This document shows positions 55,581 to 64,000 of a DNA stretch of 64,000 nucleotides, in pieces. This stretch comes from Leptoclinus maculatus. Its lineage: Eukaryota; Chordata; Actinopteri; Perciformes; Stichaeidae. Where the stretch lies: positions 7,332,479 through 7,396,478 of the forward strand of contig JAVDOI010000005.1 of assembly GCA_032191485.1 (NCBI GenBank), read 5' to 3'. The position numbers and the translations under genes were made by a program. The notes under the pieces were generated by a model. It was not told the DNA's origin and searched no databases. It saw only the letters and a list, made by a program, of their open reading frames with translations. Numbering within the stretch: the first letter of the stretch is position 1; every line of letters begins with the position of its first letter.

Positions 55581-57679
55581 GACCCTGAGTTGTACTGCAA
55601 GTCAGTGGTGTATAAGGTGAACAGGAAGGGAGACAGAACAGTTCCCTGTGGGGCTCCAGTATCACTGACCACCACATCAGACAGCACATGGCCCAGTCGG
55701 ACAAACTGTGGTCTGCCTGTCAGGTAGTCAGTGATCCAGGAGACGGTGGACGCATTAACCCCCACCACCTGCAGCTTCTCACTCAGCAGCACTGGTTGGA
55801 TGGTGTTGAATGCACTGGAGAAGTCAAAGAAAGTGATTCTCACAGAGCCACCGGTTCCATTCAGGTTCGACTGAGCTTGTTGCAGCAGGTAGATGATGGC
55901 GTCGTCCACTCCCACATGAGGCTGGTATGCAAATTGCAGAGGGTCCAGTGATGATTTCACCTGCAGTCGGAGGTGGGCCAAGACCAGCCTCTCCAGCACC
56001 TTCATCACATGTGATGTGAGGGCAACTGGTCGGTAGTCGTTGAGGCCAAATGGTGTCGTCTTCTTTGGTACAGGAACCAGGCACGACGTCTTCCACAGCA
56101 CCGGGACTTCCTCCTGCTTCAGGCTCAGGTTGTAGAGGTGTTGCAGGACATCAGACAGCTGGACGGCGCAGGTCTTCAGGACCCTGGGGCTGATGCCATC
56201 AGGTCCTGCAGCCTTGTCTTGGTGGAGTCTCTCCAGCTGTCTTCTCACCTGGCCAGTCGTCACAGAGAGGGGGGGGAGGGGGATCATAGTGTGGGTGGTG
56301 GCAGAGCCCTTTGAAGTGGAGGGCTCTGAGTCCATGCAGCTCACCAGGGGGGACAGAGGGGGAGGTGTTTGGGGGGTGTGGTGTGTGGAGGAGACAGATG
56401 AGGGCTCTGAGCTAAACCTATTGAAGAAAGAGTTTAGCTCGTTGGCCCTCTCCAGGGAGCCCCCTGGTTGTCTCCCTCCAACCTTGAAGCCAGTAATCTG
56501 CTTCATCCCCGTCCACACCTCCCTCGCGTTGTTCTGCTGGAGTTTGGCCTCCAGCTTCCTCCTGTAGGAGTCCTTGCCCTCCCTGAGCTTCACCTTCAGG
56601 TCACGCTGGACTCTCCTGAGCTCCTCCTTGTCCCCGGACCTGAAAGCTGCTTTCTTCATGTTAAGAAGAGCTTTCAGGTTACTGGTGATCCATGGCTTGT
56701 TGTTGGGGTAGCAGTGTACAGTCCGGGATGGAATAGTAGTTTGTTCACAGAATTTGATGTATTCTGTGATACATTCCGTCATGTGGTTGATGTCCTCCCC
56801 ATGTGGTCCACACAGCACATCCCAGTCCGTAGACTCAAAGCAGTCCTGCAGGGCGTCATTAGCCACCTGAGACCACCTCCTCACAGTCCTGGTGGTCACA
56901 GGCAGCCTCTGCACCAGAGGAACATACCTGGGTGTCAACAGGATCAGGTTGTGATCAGACCTACCAAGGGGGGGAAGGGCAGTGTCACTGTATGCATCCT
57001 TAGCATTAGCATACAGTAGGTCCAGAGTTGTATTGTTTCGTGTGAGGCAGTCAACACACTGGTGGAAAGTTGGCAGGGCTTTATCCAGAGTGGTGTGGTT
57101 AAATTCTCCAGTAATTGCCAAAAACGCACCAGGATGTTGACTCAGCAGTCCAGACACAGTGGAGTGGATGGTGTCCACTGCTACCTCAGCGTCAGCTGAT
57201 GGCGGGACGTACACAGCCACAACAATGGCGGACGTGAACTCCCTCGGCAAATAATAAGGACGCATCCCCACGGCTAACAGTTCAATGTCCGGGCTACAGA
57301 AGCGTTCCTTTACACACACATGGTCGGGATTGCACCACCTCTCGTTCACATACATTGCAATCCCACCACCTCTCTTCTTACCGCTCTGTACAACGTCTCT
57401 GTCCGCCCGAACAGTCCTGAAGCCGGGAAGCGACCCACTGTGATCCGGAAAATCCGCGTGCAGCCATGTCTCCGTGAAACACATGACGCTACACTCACGG
57501 AAATCCCTCTCGGTCTTAACCAGCGCGCCGAGTTCGTCCGTCTTATTCGCCAAAGACCTCACGTTCCCCATTATCATCGCCGGTAATGGGGAACGTGAGG
57601 TCTTTGGCGAATAAGACGTCCTGTGTTTGTTGGATACCAAAAGATTGCATTTCCTGACTATTTCACTATTTCCTGCCAT
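55529..57679 (-). CDS. LINE ORF2: AP endonuclease plus reverse transcriptase (716 codons)
   Basis: An uninterrupted minus frame. N-terminal endonuclease: GNVRSLANKTDEL (asparagine), MCFTETWLHADF (glutamate), GGGIAMYVNERW, then ITGEFNHTTLD and PPLGRSDHNLI (SDH). The motif that is normally GDFN reads GEFN here, so the catalytic aspartate has become glutamate. RT: LVPVPKKTTPFGLNDYRPVA, ITFFDFSSAFNTIQP (motif A), GAPQGTVLSPFLFTLYTTDL (motif B). The frame then shifts before the FSDD motif C at about 55,560. It would make cDNA at a nicked target in the nucleus if intact. Two lesions (GEFN and the frameshift) argue against activity. The natural start may be elsewhere because the first 40 codons lie across the 5' inverted duplication. 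Confidence 0.93.
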   Translation of the reverse strand: MAGNSEIVRKCNLLVSNKHRTSYSPKTSRSPLPAMIMGNVRSLANKTDELGALVKTERDFRECSVMCFTETWLHADFPDHSGSLPGFRTVRADRDVVQSGKKRGGGIAMYVNERWCNPDHVCVKERFCSPDIELLAVGMRPYYLPREFTSAIVVAVYVPPSADAEVAVDTIHSTVSGLLSQHPGAFLAITGEFNHTTLDKALPTFHQCVDCLTRNNTTLDLLYANAKDAYSDTALPPLGRSDHNLILLTPRYVPLVQRLPVTTRTVRRWSQVANDALQDCFESTDWDVLCGPHGEDINHMTECITEYIKFCEQTTIPSRTVHCYPNNKPWITSNLKALLNMKKAAFRSGDKEELRRVQRDLKVKLREGKDSYRRKLEAKLQQNNAREVWTGMKQITGFKVGGRQPGGSLERANELNSFFNRFSSEPSSVSSTHHTPQTPPPLSPLVSCMDSEPSTSKGSATTHTMIPLPPLSVTTGQVRRQLERLHQDKAAGPDGISPRVLKTCAVQLSDVLQHLYNLSLKQEEVPVLWKTSCLVPVPKKTTPFGLNDYRPVALTSHVMKVLERLVLAHLRLQVKSSLDPLQFAYQPHVGVDDAIIYLLQQAQSNLNGTGGSVRITFFDFSSAFNTIQPVLLSEKLQVVGVNASTVSWITDYLTGRPQFVRLGHVLSDVVVSDTGAPQGTVLSPFLFTLYTTDLQYNSGSCIFCRSSLMTLQWSGV
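57539..57618. repeat. 35-bp perfect inverted repeat at the LINE 5' end
   Basis: Left arm 57,539-57,573 (starts CGTCTTATTCGCCAAAGACC) and right arm 57,584-57,618 are exact reverse complements with a 10-nt spacer TCATCGCCGG. The left arm is LINE endonuclease coding sequence; the right arm is an inverted extra copy of it. Confidence 0.97.
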
Positions 57680-57680
57680 A

Positions 57681-59330
<1,650 letters not shown>

Positions 59331-59339
59331 TGTGAGCAG

Positions 59340-59462
59340 CAGTGCACCAGCAGATGGAGCTGCAGGGCTGCAGGACGCTGCTGGGATGGTCAGATCAGCT
59401 CCCACTGTTCGGCTTGACAGACTGCTCTGATCCACTGTTGTTCATCTGCAGGAACAGAAGAG
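59340..59462 (+). CDS. adgrd2: adhesion GPCR D2-like, exon 5
   Basis: Coding sequence reads VHQQMELQGCRTLLGWSDQL, PLFGLTDCSDPLLFICRNRR and ends in phase 1 at the donor AAGAG|GTGAGC. Three possible acceptors (exon starts 59,337, 59,340 or 59,343, in the run GAGCAGCAGTGC) all keep phase 1, differing by one or two residues. The usual pyrimidine tract is replaced by the (TG)n microsatellite plus TGTGTGAATGTGTGAG. Three cysteines (GC, DC, IC) suggest a small disulfide-bonded linker after the pentraxin-like domain. The intron before it is about 6.4 kb. Confidence 0.75.
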
Positions 59463-60253
59463 GTGAGCCTCATACAATGTCCACAAGAACAGACCAGGGC
59501 TTGTGATAGAATGATAGAATATTAGTGGTAATGGTGAATGGATACATGAAATCTAATTGATGGTGCAGCCTGCACAAAACAAAAAAACTGTAGTAAATAT
59601 AAGATCTCAAACATTGACTTTAATGTTGAATATACAAATGCAGTGAGAACATTGAGTTGATTTGTATCAAGGTCCCAGGGCCATAGCCAGGAAAACTGTT
59701 CTTCTAAAGAGATACGACAATTCAGTCGAAGATAAGATACAAATTAGTAAAGACACAAATACATTGAGACAGTTAGTGCTACACAGAGATATCCGTGACA
59801 TTTATGTCTTTTATTAACCAGTTTTTTATCATAATCTTTTATCAATCATAATAAAATAGGCCAAGCATATAAAAACGTTTTCCTGTCGTAAACTGGCCAT
59901 CTGAAATGTTCATGAGATGTGTACATACATGATGTGAAGTATTCAATATGAGGTACAGTGTTGGCCTGTTAGCGACAGTAGCCTCTCAAGTGAAGAATAA
60001 GAGTATAGGAAAGGAAAAGAGTATACAATGCTTGCCTGCTGTAACTTATTATAATATCTGAGCCTTAAGTGAGGGAAATCCCCCTGTTGACAAGGAGGTC
60101 AGAGATCAGGCTGTGCTGGGAGTTGAGTGTTTTATTCTGGACGCGTTAGCGGGCTCAGGGTTGAACTCTTCCAGCTGAAGGATGAGTTCTTTAAACAGCA
60201 GAGCATCCTGCCATTACATCATCCACAACGGTGTTGTGTTGTTTTTGGCACAG
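59463..60253. other. receptor intron 5
   Basis: Unique AT-rich DNA, no repeat family recognised. An open frame already runs from 60,127 in the exon-6 frame, but the phase-1 acceptor at 60,253 is the best supported. Confidence 0.6.
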
Positions 60254-60348
60254 AGCGTTACCTGAAGATGAAGCAGATGACTGATTCTCAGAACTCCCAG
60301 CCCACGACCTTTATGAAGCATCTGATGAAGCTTTCCAACAAAACCCAG
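60254..60348 (+). CDS. adgrd2: adhesion GPCR D2-like, exon 6
   Basis: A 95-nt exon entering in phase 1 after TTGTTTTTGGCACAG and leaving in phase 0 at CCCAG|GTAGAC. Joined codon plus sequence: ERYLKMKQMTDSQNSQ, PTTFMKHLMKLSNKTQ. The amphipathic helix-like FMKHLMKLSNKT with an N-glycosylation site is what one expects at the start of the GAIN domain's subdomain A. The same frame is open upstream to 60,127, but no phase-compatible acceptor exists there. Confidence 0.78.
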
Positions 60349-61026
60349 GTAGACTACCCACACATCTTCATTTAGGGTAAAGATACATCTTTAAAGATGT
60401 TACTACTATAAACATTCTGTCTTCCAAGGCGCTTTTCTTTCAAATGACTTCTTAGCCTGTTTACCACACCTATATCGAGTAGTGTCTTCAATTAAGCCAG
60501 AGAGTGTTGTATGGTGTAATTAAAATTGAAATGACATGTTTTACAGAGAGTCTAGATCTGCTCTATATGAAAAATGTCTCGAGATAACTTCAGTTATGAT
60601 TTGACGCTTTATAAATGAATTCAACATTTAATTTATTTTTCTTTCTTTTTTGTTGGTCTACACCATTCTCCAATGATAACAAATTCAATTGTACGTCTGA
60701 CATGTGGGTGTTTGATATAGGTTTTTGTTGTGCAGGCAGTGCGGTTTCACCTCCAATAATGTGTTGCACAGAGAACTGGCCCTTGCAAATGACTCAGATT
60801 GCCCCCTGAGATATACGCCTGTGTTCAAAGAAGAAGTCCCATGGGTGATGTGTCATGATGCCATACGTCCTCAAAAAGGAAAACCCATCTCCGTCATGGT
60901 TTTCCTTTCTTTCATTTGTTAGTAAAATAATCAGAAGCAATCTGTAACTAAATGATTTGCTTATTCTACTCAAACTATAAAAAACTATAAGTAAACTATA
61001 AAGCTGAGCACATAGTGTGCCTAATG

Positions 61027-61057
<31 letters not shown>

Positions 61058-61482
61058 TCATAACTAACTAGCGTACACCGGGGATGTCATAATAGAGTGC
61101 ACTTCTACCTACCATACACCACTGGTGCGGATACCAATATTTTTGAGTAGAAGCTTAATATTCGGTGCTAATATTCTTAGCTAATTCTCATGCCAAACAA
61201 TTCTTAACTAAACTTAATTTACAGCAGTATTACCTAAATGTATCATCACCCAAGAAGAAAAAAAACCTTTTAAAAAATGATATCATGATATTCTAAAATA
61301 ATCCCCAACAATACTGACAAATTATACAACAAATGTGTGATCAAATAAGCTAAATTCTTTCCAGCATTCTATTCCTCCATAATGTTCTGAATAAAGCAAA
61401 AATAAAAACAGCTGAATTGATAAAAGATGATGCAATGAAAGAGGCCTTGTAGCTCTGTTGAACCCAGTGTCTCCACACCCAG
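60349..61482. other. receptor intron 6, with a doubtful exon at 60.74 kb
   Basis: Exon 6 ends and exon 7 starts in phase 0, so they can join directly. A phase-0 open stretch at 60,740-60,920 (CGFTSNNVLHRELALAND and TPVFKEEVPWVMCHDA) after TTGTTGTGCAGGCAG could be an alternative exon, but no good phase-0 donor follows. Contains (TG)n at 61,027-61,055. Confidence 0.5.
61027..61055. repeat. (TG)n microsatellite, short
   Basis: About 29 bp of uninterrupted TG in intron 6. Confidence 0.95.
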
Positions 61483-61773
61483 GCAGTGCTGGGGCAGCAG
61501 CCGTCAGGGCTGAGCAGCCTGGCCGAGGCCTCTGCCCTGCTGGACTTCTCTGTCCAGGCCCTGGAGGACACACAGCAGGAGGGACTGCAGCCAACAGACA
61601 TGGTGTCCATCATCCAGCTGCTGTCTCTGGCTGCTGACGTCCCTGCTCAGCCGCTCACCGAAGGCACCAACCACAGCCGGGACACGGTCCAGGAGCTCAG
61701 CCAGCACTTCATCAGTGTGGCTGCCAGCGTCATCAGTGAAGACAATGCCCTCAAGTGGCAGGCCATCAAAGAG
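61483..61773 (+). CDS. adgrd2: adhesion GPCR D2-like, exon 7 (GAIN domain, first part)
   Basis: A 291-nt phase-0 exon (acceptor CTCCACACCCAG, donor AAAGAG|GTAGCA) coding for 97 residues: AVLGQQPSGLSSLAEASALL, DFSVQALEDTQQ, PTDMVSIIQLLSLAADVPAQ, later TVQELSQHFISVAASVISED and NALKWQAIKE. The pattern of amphipathic helices and the closing SED.ALKWQAI motif is typical of the helical subdomain of the GAIN domain just before the beta part with the GPS cleavage site. The window shows no GPS or transmembrane exon after it, so the gene continues beyond the right edge. In the known family, GAIN-mediated self-cleavage frees a tethered agonist that activates the seven-helix part. Confidence 0.88.
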
Positions 61774-61939
61774 GTAGCACATACTCAGTAGCACTGCATA
61801 TTCCCACTGTTTATTTAGCCCTGGTGCATGTGTGGCTCTTCACTGAACTTGTACATTTGTGCATTGTATTTACATCTGACATGAAATAGCATAGATTTAG
61901 ATTTTTTTTCCGAAGAATAAGACAATATCATTTTTAGGA

Positions 61940-62285
61940 TAGGCTCTACGTCACCTCGCTAGCGGGGAAAGAGTCGGAGCTGGTGCAGGGGGTGGAGCGG
62001 TACCAGCTAGATATAGTTGGACTCACCTCCACACACAGCACTGGCTCTGGAACCAAGCTCCTGGAGAGGGGTTGGACTTTGTCCTTTTCTGGAGTTGCCC
62101 AGGGTAAGAGGCGGGCGGGAGTGGGGATACTCATGAGCCCCCGGTTGAGCGCCGCTGTGTTGGAGTTCTCCATGCGCCTACAGGTTGCGGGGAGCAAGGC
62201 TCTGACTGTTGTCTGTGCTTATGCACCAGGCAGAAGTTCGGAGTATCTGGCCTTCTTGGAGTCGGTGGGAGGGGTCCCAATATAA
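61940..62285 (+). mobile_element. LINE endonuclease fragment
   Basis: An open frame reads GVERYQLDIVGLTSTHSTGS, GTKLLERGWTLSFSGV, KRRAGVGILMSPRLSAAVLE, then LQVAGSKALTVVCAYAPG. This is the first half of an APE-type LINE endonuclease (the glutamate-bearing strand is replaced by the LTSTHS motif in this fish family; then GVGIL and CAYAP). A few residues are missing between VLEFS and RLQVAG. It lies 170 bp after exon 7, inside the next intron. LINE clade not assigned. Confidence 0.7.
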
Positions 62286-62403
62286 AGATATATTAAACTA
62301 AAATGCCTATCATTGGGAAATGAACGTGCCCATACCCATGCTGATTGGTCCTTTCGACCAGAGTGGATCTTAGATCAGAAGTTGACAAAAGCTGCAGAAG
62401 ATG

Positions 62404-63740
62404 GCTTATCAGAATCAGAATCAGAATTTATTGCCAAGGTATGTTGCACATACAAGGAATTTGTCATGGCGGGTGGTGCATAACATTAAACAATGTCAAT
62501 CAATCAACACAGTGCAAGAAATAGAAACATATTACAATTTACAATAGAATATAAAAGAATATAAAATAAAGTGCACAACAAACAGATAACAGTACTGTAA
62601 ACAAGTAGGATGAAGTGTAATGTAAAGTGTCACGTGTGTTTAAATGAAAAAACAGAGAAGGAATGTGCAGGGGAGTGACCGGTAGGGAATTGTCCTGGGG
62701 ATGACAGAGTCAGGGGGGGTCCTGGGCTTTATCGATGAACCCGACTGCCGATGGGAAGAAACTGTTCATGTATCGTGAGGTCTTGGTCTTGATGGACCTC
62801 AGCCTCCTGCCAGATGGAAGGGGCATGAACAGTTTGTGTCCAGGCTGAGAGCGGTCGGCTACAATCTCTCTTGCTCGCTTCAGGGACCTTGAAGCGAACA
62901 AGTCCTGGAGGGACGGCAGATTGCAGCCAATCACCCTCTCAGCAGAGCGAATGATGCGCTGCAGTCTGCCCTTGTCCTTGGCTGTGGCTGCAGCGTACCA
63001 GACTGTGATGGAGGAGCAGAGGATGGACTCAATGATGGCTGTGTAGAAGATTCTTGGTGATGGAGCTGATGTTCAGCTCCCACTTGAGGTCCTGGGTTAT
63101 GATGGAGCCCAGGAAACGGAAGGACTCCACAGCGTCGACAGGGGAGTCACACAGGGTGATGGGGGCAGGTGGGGCTACGTTCTTCCTGAAATCCACAACC
63201 ATCTCCACTGTCTTTAGAGCGTTGAGCTCTAAGTTGTTCAGACCGCAACAGGTCACCAGATGGTCAGTCTCCCACCTGTAGGCGGACTCATCCCCACCAG
63301 AGATGAGTCCAATGAGGGTGGTGTCATCCGCAAACTTCAGGAGCTTGACGGACTGGTGACTGGAGGTGCAGCTGTTGGTGTACAGGGAGAAGAGCAGAGG
63401 GGAAAGAACGCAGCCTTGGGGGGAACCGGTGCTGATGATCCGGGAGGCTGAGACCTGCTTTCAGCTTCACATGCTGCTTCCTGTCAGACAGGAAGTCTGT
63501 GATCCACTTGCAGGTGGAGTCGGGCACATGCAGCTAAGAGAGCTTGTCATGCAGCAAAGACGGGATGATGGTGTTGAAGGCAGAGCTGAAGTCCACAAAC
63601 AGGATCCTGGCGTAGGTTCCTGGGGAGTCCAGATGCTGGATGATGAAGTGAAGGGCCATGTTGACTGCGTCGTCTACAGACCTGTTGGCTCTGTAGGCGA
63701 ACTGCAGGGGGTCCAGGAGTGGGTCAGTGAGGGTATGCTA
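62404..63740 (-). mobile_element. 5'-truncated L2/Rex1-like LINE
   Basis: The 3' tail is ATCAGAATCAGAATCAGAAT at 62,410. On the minus strand from 63,737: LTDPLLDPLQFAYRANRSVD and RILFVDFSSAFNTIIPSLL (motif A), then a stop after HDKLS. Next come the VPDSTCKWITDFLSDRKQHV region, KLLKFADDTTLIGLI (motif C, about 63,345-63,301), LELNALKTVEMVVDFRKN and, near 62,930, MIGCNLPSLQDLFASRSLKR with SGRRLRSIKTKTSRYMNSFF. At least one stop and several frameshifts. Antisense to the receptor. Confidence 0.88.
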
Positions 63741-64000
63741 CACAAAGAGACAAAACAGTTGATGCAACCTCCTCGAAATGTTCCTTTTGGGATTCTTATT
63801 GAATAAAGGCTTCTCTTTGCCTCTCCTGATCTTAAGACATGTCTGCATTCAAAAAGGGGTTCAAATGGAATTACGGCACGTAACATAAATGAAGAAAAAA
63901 GTTGAGCTAAATAGGTTTTCCTCTGTCGCTTTGGTACATTTCTCAGATCGGAATTGAAATTCTCAAAACTACTTGTTCAATCTCCACATCATCTAGTTAG
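63741..64000. other. right-edge intronic DNA
   Basis: No exon, repeat family or splice-linked ORF recognised. Confidence 0.4.

Larger units (their letters stand above)
54563..57680 (-). mobile_element. near-complete L2/Rex1-like LINE in receptor intron 4
   Basis: Antisense to the receptor. The 3' end is marked by (GATA)n and ACTTTATTCATCCCCAGGGG at 54,563-54,600. Coding parts for endonuclease and RT run from about 57,680 down to 54,868 with frameshifts. The 5' end is blurred by a 35-bp inverted duplication (57,539-57,618). About 3.1 kb long. Confidence 0.9.

Noticed and set aside
54868..55727. ORFs of 222 (minus) and 182 (plus) codons in the LINE
   Set aside because: Shadow frames; the plus frame is antisense to the RT and the long minus frame mixes true and shifted RT segments.
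61940..62285. Next receptor exon after 61.77 kb
   Set aside because: The frame is a LINE endonuclease fragment (ERYQLDIVGLTSTHS, GVGILMSPRLSAA), not GAIN/GPS sequence.

Overview
The window looks like teleost (probably percomorph) nuclear DNA. It is intron-rich, has no operons, and is packed with typical fish repeats: L2/Rex1-like LINEs, tRNA-derived SINEs, Tc1, hAT, pogo/Tigger and PIF/Harbinger DNA transposons, long (TG)n tracts and 8-bp hAT target-site duplications. I see no bacterial genes, CRISPR array, rRNA, or free-standing tRNA gene.

Layout. 1-2.2 kb: an L2-like LINE broken by a Gypsy-type LTR and a gag-like repeat ORF. 3.2-4.2 kb: a SINE and a decayed LINE. 4.5-6.75 kb: a hAT element with a BED zinc-finger ORF and a second inverted-repeat element nested inside. 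6.77-7.9 kb: a degenerate AT-rich satellite whose unit flips strand at a hairpin. 8.8-10.2 kb: remnants of a two-gene Harbinger element and an internally deleted hAT ORF. 11.4-12.1, 21.2-22.0 and 40.07-40.37 kb: three copies of one LTR-like repeat. 14.6-16.2 kb: a full-length but broken Tc1 element. 18.66-19.46 kb: a truncated pogo/Tigger element. 22.39-23.29 kb: a hAT with perfect 8-bp target duplications. 25-42 kb: mostly unique non-coding DNA with a few repeats. 42.8-44.3 kb: a PIM-like serine/threonine kinase pseudogene on the minus strand, split by a hAT. 46.68-47.62 kb: an unfamiliar transposon-like element with 20-bp terminal inverted repeats, arrays of a CCGTGG/CATCCG word, and a TATA-driven Lys/Ala/Glu-rich ORF.

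The one intact host gene I can support is the 5' half of an adhesion GPCR of subfamily D on the plus strand, best matched to adgrd2 (GPR144). Seven exons between 49,349 and 61,773 join in phase to 494 codons with no stop: signal peptide, a cysteine-containing lectin-like stretch, a pentraxin-like domain, linker exons and the first part of a GAIN-type domain. The GPS and seven-helix part must lie beyond the right edge. Its introns host a 2-kb hAT-like element (with a LINE and a 36-bp-arm hairpin inside) and a 3-kb LINE in antisense. One exon acceptor abuts a 143-bp (TG)n tract.

Everything was read by eye. Family names for repeats come from recognised motifs, not from a database search, and boundaries given without a target-site duplication are approximate.
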